Source: UBA5069 sp964560495
GTDB taxonomy: Bacteria > Chloroflexota > Anaerolineae > Caldilineales > Caldilineaceae
DNA length: 64,000 nucleotides
Direction of reading: 5' to 3'
Assembly: GCA_964560495.1 (NCBI GenBank)
Contig: CAZLMM010000029.1
Location: forward strand, 1-64,000
Below the pieces are notes generated by a model. That model did no database searches, was not told the DNA's origin, and was given only the letters and a program-made list of their open reading frames with translations. Each line of letters opens with the position of its first letter. The first letter of the stretch is position 1. This document shows positions 12,001 to 19,456 of the stretch, one piece after another. The translations under genes were made by a program, and so were the position numbers.

Positions 12001-15000
12001 GCGGCAGATCGAGCGACGCGCTCGACAAGCCGTCGCTGACGGAGCCGGTCAACACTGCGCTCGATGCCAGAGGCGTCGGCCCATTTTTTAAGGCGGACTG
12101 AAGCTGGAAGGTCCCGCTGAAGGGTGAGCCGTTGAGCAGAGCAAAAAGGCTGTCTGGGTTATTCTGGCCGATGGTCAGCGGGTCGCCTGTGTATTCCACC
12201 GACGCCAGAGCCAGCACAGGTATCACTCGCACCGTCTGCTTGATGGCGCAGGCCACGAAACCGCAGCCTGGATCGTCCAATTCGCTGCGGATGCGGTAGT
12301 CCAGTCCGGGATTGGCGGGGGGAAGAATCAATGTGGTGGACGCCATCTGGAAGCCGTCTGCCGACGACAGCGGCACGGTGGTCGAATAGACAAAGGTCGG
12401 CCCACGGCGCACCTCGAAGATGACCGGCGAGCCGCTGGCGGCGCTGCGAGCCGTGACGCTCACCTGGACAGTAGAGGTGACATTGGCTGCCACTCGTAGC
12501 GGCGTCATGGTCACGCCCAGCTGCGGTCGCTGCAGGCGCAGCGTCGTTGCCAGGGTGTTGATGAGCCTGCCTTCTGCGCCGATGCGCAGACGCACATCGG
12601 TGAAACGAGTGACTGCCCGCTGATAGACTTGGGTCGCCGTCGAATTCGCCGGAATGTCGAGCGAAACCACCGGGCCGGTCAGCCCTACTTCGGGTGTGAT
12701 GACAAAGGTGCGCGCAACCAATCTGTCGTTGCGCAGGGTGACAGTGAGGGTGGCCGTCTCGCCAAAGCCATACTCCGGCTTATCCTGAGTCAAGCGGGCG
12801 TTGAAGAGATCCACGGCCACGATGCCGGAACGCACCTGGTAGAAGGGGCCGGAGATGCGTAGGCTGCCGGGGAATGGACCGCTCACCACCCCGCCGGTGC
12901 GGAAGATGCCGCCCACCGACGGCGCTGTGAAGTTGTAGGGTACGTTTGTCGATTGGCCAGATGGCAGCGGCGGCGTCAATGGGATGGATTGCGCAGCGGG
13001 TCCGCTGGGGAAGCGCGGCGCGTGGGCGGCCCAGCGCCAGGCGTCCGCCACATTTGTCTCATAGACATCGCGGCTCAGGATGGCCTCGGTCATGGTGCTG
13101 GCCAGGGTGTTTGTCACCGGAATGTTGATGGAGACCGCCGCATTGGGATTGACCGTCGCGACGACCTGTTCGTTGTTGGCTTCCAGATAGGCCGTCGCGA
13201 AGAAGCTGCGGGCAAAAATGATGTCGTCCAGGCTCTGCATGCCGTTGATGTAGAAATCGGGATAGGCTGCAGTCGCCACCACCTGGCCTGCGCCATAGCT
13301 ATACTCGATCATGGCCGGCATCTCGTTGCCGGTGCGCCGCTGCCAAAGGATGGTGGTGTTGTTGGGCCACTGGGTGAAGGAGCCATCGATCTGGATATTG
13401 GGATAATCCCGGTCCACGCCGGTGATCCAGCGCGACGGGTTGACGATGTGCACCGACATGTCCTTGCACAGGATGTCATCCTTGTAGCCCAACCCGCGCA
13501 CCTGGCCGCCGGGCAGCAGCTCCCAGTCTTCGTTTTCATACTGGGTCAACACGAGGAGCGTCCCGCCGCTGAAGACATACTCCTCCAGCCAGGCGCGCGC
13601 CTGTTCGCTGCCCTGATAGCGGTTGAAGGCGCCGGTGGGCGCGATGAGCACGGGTGGGGCGGAAAGGGGCGAGACATACTCGCCGCCGTAGCCGTTCTCC
13701 TCGTCGCCAGGGAGGATGTGGATGAGCTTGGGGCGCACGCCAATCGTGCCGATAGCAGCCAACGCCCAGGAGTGGAGGCCGGTGTCCAACATGCCCAGGC
13801 CGCCATTGAGCTTGCGCAGTTCCAATTGCAGTTCCAGCTCCTGTCCGCGCAGACCGAAGTACTGGCGCTCGGCAAAGTCACGCGCGTCCGTCAAGAATTG
13901 GATTGTGCGGTCATAGGAGGTGTTGGTCAGGCTGACGGCCAGTGACGCGTAAAGCGAATCCACTGCCTCGGTGATGGTTTGGCCAGGCGGTGGCAGGATC
14001 GTTCCGCTGATCAATCCTGTGCCAGTGATAAAGGCGGTCTGATGCAGCGCGGTCAATTCGTCGATATAATTCAGGAAGGCGGACGTGTCGGCGACAAAGT
14101 TGGCCAGTTCCTGCTGGCGCAGTTGGTAGAGGAAGAGCTTCTCGGCGCGGAAAAGACCGGCGGCGCGCGCCGCGTCGGCCTGTTCTTGCAGCGTTTGAAT
14201 GTCGCCGCTGACGCCCGTCGGTTGGGACAGAAACTCCAATTCCAGGGCGTCGCGGCGGTCATCGGGGCCGCCGTTGGGCGCGGGTGGGTTGCTGCCGCCG
14301 CGCCCTCCTTTTCGGCCGCTGCCGCCAGATCCGCTGCCGCTGCCGCCGCCGCCGCCGCAACCGCCGCCGATAGTAAGTTTGGTGGCGTTGGCGATGCGAT
14401 AGATGAGATTGGGCACGCTGTACATGATGCGAATGCCGAGGGCCAGGTCGGTGCCCATTGAGGCCACAGATGCGACACCTTTGAGAAATTCTAGCAGGCC
14501 AGGGCTGATAGATAGGAGCAAAGTCAACTTGACGCCAAAGTCAGGTCCAAAGTCGAACTGCAGCCCGTTCTTATCGTTGGTGGCGCCTGCTTTCAATGTA
14601 ATCTTGATGGCGCCTTTCAATTCAAACTTGAGGGCGTCCAATGGGAAGCTCACACCCAGAGGCGCGCCTACCTTTGCATCCTCGAACTTCTTGGCAAACC
14701 TATCGAACTGGGCCACCAGAGCCGCGGCCTCGATATCCAACGCATCGCCCAGTTTCTTGACTGCGTCTTGCGCCGCCTTGAGCGCCTGATCGTTGACGCA
14801 GCCCTGAGGATTGATCAAGTCGAGCCGATAGTGAATGCTGGGGAGGACAGATATCTTTCCTTGCACGACTTCGATACCATTTGTCAGGAATTTCAGGAAG
14901 TTCTTGAAGGCCTCATCTGGCGATTCTCCAGACGGAACAATCAGAAGTTTCTTTTCAATAAGAAACTTCTGAAGTTCTTTACTCAAGTCGGCGACAAGGT

Positions 15001-16567
15001 CTTTCGAGAAGATGATGCCGTCGAGTTTGGATTCACAGCGCCCACCGAATTTGGGTGTCTCACACTGCACCACTACGCTAATCACTTTGACGATCATGCC
15101 AAGCATGAGTGTGCCTTCCAGGCGGATAGCAAGGCTCAGACCGGGGCCAATAGTTTGGTTGGCCAGCCTGCCAACCATGAAATAGAAGGCCGTCTGCATT
15201 GCCACTCGCACCACATCCAGGAAGGCTGTAAAGTAGGACGGATCATGCACCATAACGCTCAACCCACGCACCTCGCCCCGATCGGCCGGCACGGTGACGA
15301 CATGATGCAGCGTCTTCCCTGCCTCCAACGTGATGGGTGAGGTCTCTTCAAAGATGAGCACGCCATTGGGGCCAAACGCCTGGACGGTGATCTTGTCTTC
15401 GACGGTCTGGGTCATCAAAGACTGGATGCTGATGGTGTAGCGCCGCTCGATGGGTTCATAATCGAAGCCTTCGAGCGTCACCAGCTTCTTGCCGTCATCG
15501 ACCAGAGTTTGGATGGCGGCGTTCCATTCCACAGTCTGCCAGCGGAACGCGCCCTCGCGCCAGCTTTGGATGATGGTGCGCTGGGTGGTGGTCGGTTCAG
15601 CCGAGGCCTGCAACTCAGGTGAAGTCTGGGCGCCTGTCTCTTCGCTGGTCGGCTGTTTGCCCACGATCGCCGGCACGGTGACGAGAGCCGGCGCGGTGAC
15701 GGCCCGTGTTTTGTCGCCGTTGACCTTTGCGATGAGCATGTATTCGCCTGCCTCCAGCGCGACTTCGACGCGCGCGCGGTGATCGTCTACGCGTTCCCCC
15801 ACTTCGGGCAACATCATCTCGATCTCAGGAGATTCGCTCTCATTTTCTGGGCGCACGATGCGCACCATATGTAGCTCCACCGCCAGAGGGTTCCCTTCGT
15901 CAATGACGGTGGCTGTTTCCACATCGGCGATGAGCCTGCCGTCGTCGGCGATATGGGTCTTGAGCTGGGCCGCGCCCAACTGCATGTCGCTGAGGATGTT
16001 CGCCGCATCGACCCGGAAGCTGCGCAGGGGCGTCTGGCCATAGCCGGGCGCGCTGACCTGATAGAAGTAGTCACCTGGCGTCATAGTCTCAAACGCTGTG
16101 CTGGCTGCGCCCCAGGCGTCGCCGCGTACGGTTGTGCGCCAATCGACCGATCGGTCGGCATTCCACAGATGGAATTCTACCTGGACGCCGGCCGGGTTCT
16201 TGTTTTCATCATAGGGCGTCACTTCCACGCCCAGGGTCACTTCGGTCAGGAAGAACTCATCCTGGGTGAAGGGTGAGCCAACCCGCACTACGCCCACCGA
16301 TTCCATTTGGCCGGGGTTGGTGAAGGGATCGTTGTCGGTTTCCAATTCCACGGGCAGGCGCAGCACGCCGAGACTGGCGGGCGGCTTCATGATCTCCGCG
16401 CTGACGGCTGCGGGCTGACCAGCCTGGGTGGTTTCAGTCTCTTTCATGTGGTTCGTCGCTTTTGCGCCTGCAATAGCGACGGCGCCGGAAGCTACAGCGG
16501 GTGGTGGAGCGGCCTGCACAAGAAGCGAAAAGATGACCACGAGGCTGAGAAGGGTTTGCCTGGACAT
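6047..16567 (-). CDS. Giant secreted multidomain protein with Thr/Pro linker and P-I-V tail
   Basis: Encodes 3506 residues. The ATG at 16567 has a good ribosome site (GGAGGA, 5 bases before it) and opens a clear signal peptide (MSRQTLLSLVVIFSLLVQAA). Visible layout: Ig-like/adhesion-type domains; a Gly/Ser-rich hinge at about 731-769 (GCGGGGGSGSGSGGSG); a helical stretch; a class-I amidotransferase-like domain at about 940-1120 (VLIAPTGAFNRY, YSYGAGQVVATAAY); a long series of CARDB/Ig-like beta domains; a PQQ-type beta-propeller at about 1820-2220 (repeats with LVALDAETGDVAW and AAYDATDGSLTWA); more CARDB-like domains; a bacterial Ig domain near 3200-3300 (ATAVDQAGN); a TPTATPT linker (about 3420-3495); and the end VFLPIVTK. 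It is probably a cell-surface adhesin or scaffold, monocistronic. The catalytic Cys of true amidotransferases is not evident, so that domain is likely structural. Confidence 0.88.
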   Translation of the reverse strand: MSRQTLLSLVVIFSLLVQAAPPPAVASGAVAIAGAKATNHMKETETTQAGQPAAVSAEIMKPPASLGVLRLPVELETDNDPFTNPGQMESVGVVRVGSPFTQDEFFLTEVTLGVEVTPYDENKNPAGVQVEFHLWNADRSVDWRTTVRGDAWGAASTAFETMTPGDYFYQVSAPGYGQTPLRSFRVDAANILSDMQLGAAQLKTHIADDGRLIADVETATVIDEGNPLAVELHMVRIVRPENESESPEIEMMLPEVGERVDDHRARVEVALEAGEYMLIAKVNGDKTRAVTAPALVTVPAIVGKQPTSEETGAQTSPELQASAEPTTTQRTIIQSWREGAFRWQTVEWNAAIQTLVDDGKKLVTLEGFDYEPIERRYTISIQSLMTQTVEDKITVQAFGPNGVLIFEETSPITLEAGKTLHHVVTVPADRGEVRGLSVMVHDPSYFTAFLDVVRVAMQTAFYFMVGRLANQTIGPGLSLAIRLEGTLMLGMIVKVISVVVQCETPKFGGRCESKLDGIIFSKDLVADLSKELQKFLIEKKLLIVPSGESPDEAFKNFLKFLTNGIEVVQGKISVLPSIHYRLDLINPQGCVNDQALKAAQDAVKKLGDALDIEAAALVAQFDRFAKKFEDAKVGAPLGVSFPLDALKFELKGAIKITLKAGATNDKNGLQFDFGPDFGVKLTLLLSISPGLLEFLKGVASVASMGTDLALGIRIMYSVPNLIYRIANATKLTIGGGCGGGGGSGSGSGGSGRKGGRGGSNPPAPNGGPDDRRDALELEFLSQPTGVSGDIQTLQEQADAARAAGLFRAEKLFLYQLRQQELANFVADTSAFLNYIDELTALHQTAFITGTGLISGTILPPPGQTITEAVDSLYASLAVSLTNTSYDRTIQFLTDARDFAERQYFGLRGQELELQLELRKLNGGLGMLDTGLHSWALAAIGTIGVRPKLIHILPGDEENGYGGEYVSPLSAPPVLIAPTGAFNRYQGSEQARAWLEEYVFSGGTLLVLTQYENEDWELLPGGQVRGLGYKDDILCKDMSVHIVNPSRWITGVDRDYPNIQIDGSFTQWPNNTTILWQRRTGNEMPAMIEYSYGAGQVVATAAYPDFYINGMQSLDDIIFARSFFATAYLEANNEQVVATVNPNAAVSINIPVTNTLASTMTEAILSRDVYETNVADAWRWAAHAPRFPSGPAAQSIPLTPPLPSGQSTNVPYNFTAPSVGGIFRTGGVVSGPFPGSLRISGPFYQVRSGIVAVDLFNARLTQDKPEYGFGETATLTVTLRNDRLVARTFVITPEVGLTGPVVSLDIPANSTATQVYQRAVTRFTDVRLRIGAEGRLINTLATTLRLQRPQLGVTMTPLRVAANVTSTVQVSVTARSAASGSPVIFEVRRGPTFVYSTTVPLSSADGFQMASTTLILPPANPGLDYRIRSELDDPGCGFVACAIKQTVRVIPVLALASVEYTGDPLTIGQNNPDSLFALLNGSPFSGTFQLQSALKNGPTPLASSAVLTGSVSDGLSSASLDLPLPNPLPLDQSLFAAARLDARAAGATVDTTTVLTLPSTIEPPTLAVLDPVRYAGEPLRMQLNPPALVETNALILPPVASPLTVTVFSVENTFSQTVGVSPVSVEGRLDFTVTTPLSMTRGGVYSVRVDAPHLQRSGAPEQLLGSFIVPKSALTLDLPDPIDAGQTLPFVLRNRGGVQTSFAGVVRLTDSKGVTLTQVSVNAPVAVGASITGVLTTPTQLRSGVYRLRAEGVDHLGEPVMLTTKVAITGLETSLHVQTERLAYLTTDVITTNSVITVNPALISATLRLRVIKPGTPAGLSEDWRANLADGGASNYTAADFTAPYQQNWTSDHAFFSSGNPLSVNGLIITVDSTLERLQAREASTGQLVWETSYSSHGFSVFGLAANSTHIFALVSSKLVALDAETGDVAWTQTIGSGANLPLLASDDALAVLFLVGDTAAQPGGKAGLAMPLPQIGAGNGYILLNPDTGAQRGVITQTAPALLVDNMLYIYRNIEGEKSIAAYDATDGSLTWATPVATQLQAIAANQDYLLALDTTINELHVFSAVDGAFLRNVQLDINYFLGFPNQNFVLNGSTFHYAAIFPGSGSNGFGLFRVDLTDGSQQEIFHSDNYNFVAMVGAGPQLFLLQEGVRMLSALNATTGASLSDTDLSGLSDAQLASLIIGRSGPVVVTEARAVVFGAGGGAGGAATDDQVLREDLLTVNGGGVVTLDLPLINPSLADNPAARGQLVLEGVLFSREPQGIADPTQRQFLGRNSASFRIDESSAAVTLVADRAAQRRNIPGYAADDALSTVVLSGLAVNTSPLSSNVTVTVTRSDGAVLFNQISPSIAPSATVAFNLSDAAPPVGTARYTATTNLGGLATTQVMVRPPDVDASLSFTPTSIALGEATEASLALTNGHDDTVAVTTVDWGDSQETIILDHSETVTLTHRFTPTQIGSFDPAIMLSGDSTEALHAAVAVTVRNETANVAAELGGVTRDPATLVLTSDAAISATVSNQGGEQFDATVNYIVNSPSLQGAAGLTLTPFGSQSINVALNSLPPGPHSAIFTVTHAASGRVLGVANLAFTIVEPQYIISLDAQVGDPALDVSVPITIDVTSGPANDLPWQGSLVVEGALSERSDFTVHPGATHSFAPRLNLADRAGPQTVVITLIGPDGAIVEQRTLVVNAAPRQAPAARLVSLSASPGAPGAPLTLTAVVDNPGPEGETLLTFIAFDQMSEKMATLPANSQVQVTQVVDVPAALITGVFPAVVEMDDQSAKTDMTVSGPQIELRQSLNAPVYLPFDDATYTVRLIGLSGAPRPYDLTLRYAGQEFMQTVNIGAGSDVSVSWTFDVGQVSERATALLRSHPNSPTEQPYTLIIDSTWVRVLEDDRAWLESDKNSYQASETVNLTIHLLKPVSNGMVLAPIDAPVTDDTIVWSALEVMSATNVITSIVGDFPATYTLPTTMRTGRYFFIFLYEGEERTLPIDVQGVSLLVESMDAATNESGLDPDGVMDVATTISATVRLNQALSDALIELYALTPRGDYRSLGLLIPYSFAAGVNELALSGVFTTEIAGAHQLIFKVRDGTSFAELGGEARFVDVGGATITDLFTDHGVYAPGDPALGEVTIYNRATATVTVRTSGGSVLLSQVVTDKGHLALPFVPPTGSVMDEVLIGEVVDNKGLKTSLQWPYKVAGGFDTSAPQIAILTPTPVEPGRAVYIEYSAPEQLSIIVTGLVTEDVSLANVFLNEITATVSGGSWSAPITLTPGANFLRATAVDQAGNAAIASDIVVAEPAHGLMLSLNPLASMVGDGIQVQTVVTSSELLTAMVSFPFSQQGLAPQTGSASGGTLDLSLTADHPVVTWQGVVGPGAPVAIAWDALTTQPMSATAYSLLNSESYEVRVSNVVTYVVNAPPATKTPTATPTPTATATGTATHTPTPTATSTPTPMATETTVAAPTETATATPTATATPTATPTATATPTVTATPTTAATPFATLNSVFLPIVTK

Positions 16568-16833
16568 TGATTCCTCCACAAAGTTTGGAACAGAACAATA
16601 CAGCAACGAGGGTTGCGAGTCATGCGCAAAGCGCGTCGACTCTGGGGGAGAGTCTACTTCCGGGTAGACAGGAATTCCAGTCTATTTCATGTTCACTTTT
16701 TGCCCAAAATTGGGACGACGGTGTGCCAGACAGATCGCCAACCGGAGGATTTCGATTGTCGGCGCATCTTGTTTCCAACCTTCCAGGAAGCTCGAAGTTT
16801 CGTAGAAGGTGCAGTGCAGCGCGTTGGTGAATC

Positions 16834-17472
16834 CTAATTGCGCAGCAGAGCAAAGATAGCCGTCGTGGGGCGCAGGTTCTTGAACTTGCGCACATGGATG
16901 CGCCGTCCCCGCGCCAGGTAGATCTCGTGTTCGATGTGGACGCCGATGGTGTCGCAGAAATGGGCGAAATCGGTGACGGTAAGGGCCTGCCAGCGGGGCG
17001 TTTCATACCACGGTTGGGGCAGGTCAGGCGCCTGGGGCATGCGCCCCGTCAGCATGAGCTCCAGGCGACAGCGCCAGTAGCCCCAGTTGGGGAAGCTGAT
17101 AATGGCTTTCTTGCCCACGCGCAGCATCTCGCGCAGGATCATGGTCGGGTTGTCGAGGAAAGGCAGCGTTTGCGCCAGGATGACTGCGTCAAACGAGGCG
17201 TCAGGGTAATCGGCCAGGCCTTCCTGCAAATTGCCCTGGCGCACGCTTAGCCCGCGGCGCACGCACGCCAGCACACCTGCCTCGCTCAGTTCGATGCCGC
17301 GCCCTTTTGCCTGTTTGCGACGGGTCAGGTATTCGAGCAACGCTCCATCGCCGCAGCCCAGGTCGAGCACCTTGTCGCCGGCCGTCACCAGCTCGGCGAT
17401 GGCGAGCAGGTCAACGCGCAGATCGGCGGGCGTCGTCAGCGGCGTCATCGCAGGGGAACCCAACGCGCTCAT
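16834..17472 (-). CDS. metW: MetW, methionine biosynthesis methyltransferase-like protein
   Basis: A 212-residue class-I SAM-binding protein of the MetW family. The glycine-rich SAM loop is VLDLGCGDGALL at about 35-46; the later conserved segments FDAVILAQTLPFLDNP and ISFPNWGYWR are characteristic of MetW. Its start codon overlaps the stop of metX (ATGA, 17469-17472), so the two are translationally coupled. MetW partners MetX in many bacteria, where it is needed for homoserine acylation, although its own reaction is not settled. It is the last gene of the SAM-riboswitch operon. No convincing terminator follows; only a weak CCTTC/GAAGG stem is seen. Confidence 0.92.
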   Translation of the reverse strand: MSALGSPAMTPLTTPADLRVDLLAIAELVTAGDKVLDLGCGDGALLEYLTRRKQAKGRGIELSEAGVLACVRRGLSVRQGNLQEGLADYPDASFDAVILAQTLPFLDNPTMILREMLRVGKKAIISFPNWGYWRCRLELMLTGRMPQAPDLPQPWYETPRWQALTVTDFAHFCDTIGVHIEHEIYLARGRRIHVRKFKNLRPTTAIFALLRN

Positions 17473-18689
17473 GCGATGGCCTCGATGTGCAGCCGAGGCT
17501 CCACGGGGCGTCGGCGCCGCATCGGTTCGTATTCCGGTTCCGATACGCTTTCCTCGCGCACCAGGCGATCTAGAAAACTGCCAAGCAGGCGCGTCATTGT
17601 GTCCACCTCCAATAAGAATGCATCGTGGCCCCAGGTGCTTTTTACATCCACATAGGTGGCGTCTGCGCCGGCGGCATGGAGCGCGCTGACCAGCCGTTTG
17701 CTGTGATAGGAGGGATAGAGCCAGTCGCTGGTGAAGGAGACCACCAGGAACTTGATGTGCGTGGAATTGGCGAAGGCCGATGTGAGCGATCCGCTGGGCT
17801 GGCTCAAATCGAAGTAATCCATGGCCTTGGTGACATAGAGATAGCTGTTGGCGTCGAATCGTCGTGTAAACTTGTCGCCGTTGTACTTGAGATAGCTCTC
17901 GATCTCGAACTCTGTCTGGAACTCATAGCCGTATTTTTCCAGCCCGCGTAGCCGCCGACCGAACTTCTGGTGCATGGATTCTTCGCTGAGATAGGTGATA
18001 TGGCCCACCATGCGTGCGACGGCCAGGCCAGCGTCGGGTCGGCAGCCAGTGAGATAATAATCTCCTTGATTCCACTTTGGATCGGCGTATATTGCCTGAC
18101 GACCGACTTCGCTAAAGGCGATAAGCATGGGGCTGTGATGGGCTGTCGTGGCGATGGGCATGGCCGCCTGAAGGCGCTGGGGATGATGCGCCGCCCATTC
18201 CAACACTTGCATGCCGCCCATGGAGCCGCCGGCTACACAGAGCAGCCTGTCGATGCCCAGATGGTCGATCAGCCGCGCCTGGGCGCGCACCATGTCGCCG
18301 ACGGTGACAACAGGGAAGTGCAGACCATAGGGGACGCCTGTGGCCGGGTTGATGCTGCTGGGACCGGTGGAGCCGTAGCAACTGCCCAGGACATTGCTGC
18401 AAATGACGAAGAAACGGTCGGTGTCAAAGGCTTTGCCCGGCCCGATGCAGTCGTCCCACCAGCCGGGCTGGGCGTCATGCTCGCTGTGATAGCCTGCTGC
18501 ATGAGCGCCGCCGCTGAGGGCGTGACAGATCAAGATGGCGTTGGAGCGATCTGCGTTCAGGCGGCCATAGGTTTCGTAGGCAATTGTGACCGGGCTGAGG
18601 CTGGCGCCGCTCTCCAAACAGAAAGGTTCATCTTCTGCAAAGGTGAATGACTCGGTTTTGACGATGCCCACAGATGTTTCTGTACTCAT
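17469..18689 (-). CDS. metX: MetX, homoserine O-acyltransferase
   Basis: A 406-residue alpha/beta-hydrolase that acylates L-homoserine (acetyl-CoA in most MetX enzymes) as the first step of methionine synthesis. The catalytic triad can be assigned: nucleophile Ser156 in AGGSMGG, Asp322 in TSDWLYP and His355 in WGHDAF. The MetX signature GSCYGSTGPSS lies at 102-112. Acetyl versus succinyl donor choice was not resolved here. It follows the OsmC gene by 115 bases that contain a palindrome (18737-18786), and it is coupled to metW. With the downstream-acting MetY in the same operon, the direct sulfhydrylation route is complete. Confidence 0.95.
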   Translation of the reverse strand: MSTETSVGIVKTESFTFAEDEPFCLESGASLSPVTIAYETYGRLNADRSNAILICHALSGGAHAAGYHSEHDAQPGWWDDCIGPGKAFDTDRFFVICSNVLGSCYGSTGPSSINPATGVPYGLHFPVVTVGDMVRAQARLIDHLGIDRLLCVAGGSMGGMQVLEWAAHHPQRLQAAMPIATTAHHSPMLIAFSEVGRQAIYADPKWNQGDYYLTGCRPDAGLAVARMVGHITYLSEESMHQKFGRRLRGLEKYGYEFQTEFEIESYLKYNGDKFTRRFDANSYLYVTKAMDYFDLSQPSGSLTSAFANSTHIKFLVVSFTSDWLYPSYHSKRLVSALHAAGADATYVDVKSTWGHDAFLLEVDTMTRLLGSFLDRLVREESVSEPEYEPMRRRRPVEPRLHIEAIA

Positions 18690-18736
18690 CTCTTCTCCGG
18701 TCTTGGGTGTGGGAAGTCTTCCGGGTTGGGCAGGAA

Positions 18737-18786
18737 TGAGGTTTTGAGGTTTTGGGATTGGACAGCCCTAAGACCTCAAAACCTCA
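18737..18786. repeat. 14-bp inverted repeat between osmC and metX
   Basis: Arms TGAGGTTTTGAGGT (18737-18750) and its exact reverse complement (18773-18786) enclose a 22-base loop. Each arm is itself a tandem of GAGGTTTT-like units. Related GAGGTTTTGG and CCTCAAAACC segments recur in the osmC-metY spacer (about 19371-19441). It could form an mRNA stem that protects or attenuates the distal metX-metW part of the transcript. Confidence 0.6.
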
Positions 18787-18804
18787 AGAACAACAACCCC
18801 GCTC

Positions 18805-19329
18805 TTACAACAAGGCGATCTCCGTGTTCACAGGCAGAGCGCGGGTCAGGATGCTGCCCACGGGTGACGTGCGCAATACGTGGTCGTGTAGCGCCTGGAT
18901 TTCTTCGGCGTTAGCGTCAGCGTCGATTCGCACGTTGGCGCGAATGGCGGAAAAGCCGGCGGGCGTTTCGGCCGAGAGGCCAAAGAAGCCGGCCAGGTCC
19001 AGGTCGCCTTCCACGTCGATCTGCAAGTCACGCACCTGAATGCCGCGCACGGCTGCGTTGAGCGTGTAACCCACCATCAGGCAGGAACCATAGGCAGCCA
19101 GCACCATCTCCACCATGTTGGGCGCGCTGTTGGCGCCGCCCAACTGGGTTGGTTCATCCATGCACACGGTATGGCCGCGAATGGTGGATTCGCAGCGAAA
19201 GCCGCCGTTCCAGCGCGTCACTGAACGCCACTGGGTCTGGCCTGCTTCGGGATTGGCCTGAACATGTTTGACAAGGCTGATGCAGTCGTCCACCGGTACG
19301 CCGTTGATCATCGAATTTGTTGTCATCAT
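18805..19329 (-). CDS. OsmC family protein
   Basis: A 174-residue OsmC/Ohr-fold protein; members are thiol peroxidases acting on organic hydroperoxides through two cysteines. The ATG at 19329 follows an AGGGGA ribosome site. The family's conserved core is visible: RCESTIRGHTVCMDEP with a first Cys, then GAYGSCL with the second Cys in the central helix, and a tail ending ILTRALPVNTEI. It sits inside the methionine operon between metY and metX, so it would be co-expressed when SAM is low. This suggests a link to sulfur or thiol handling rather than a general osmotic response. The true substrate (organic peroxide or persulfide) is not decidable here. Confidence 0.85.
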   Translation of the reverse strand: MMTTNSMINGVPVDDCISLVKHVQANPEAGQTQWRSVTRWNGGFRCESTIRGHTVCMDEPTQLGGANSAPNMVEMVLAAYGSCLMVGYTLNAAVRGIQVRDLQIDVEGDLDLAGFFGLSAETPAGFSAIRANVRIDADANAEEIQALHDHVLRTSPVGSILTRALPVNTEIALL

Positions 19330-19456
19330 TGTTTCCCCTGTGCGTATTAAAATAAAAAGGCGTAGGGTCGTGAGGTTTTGGAGTATCTGAGTTGTCACAA
19401 GGCGACATCGGCACCCCAAAGTCCCCACAACCTCAAAACCCCATTACTTCAATTCC

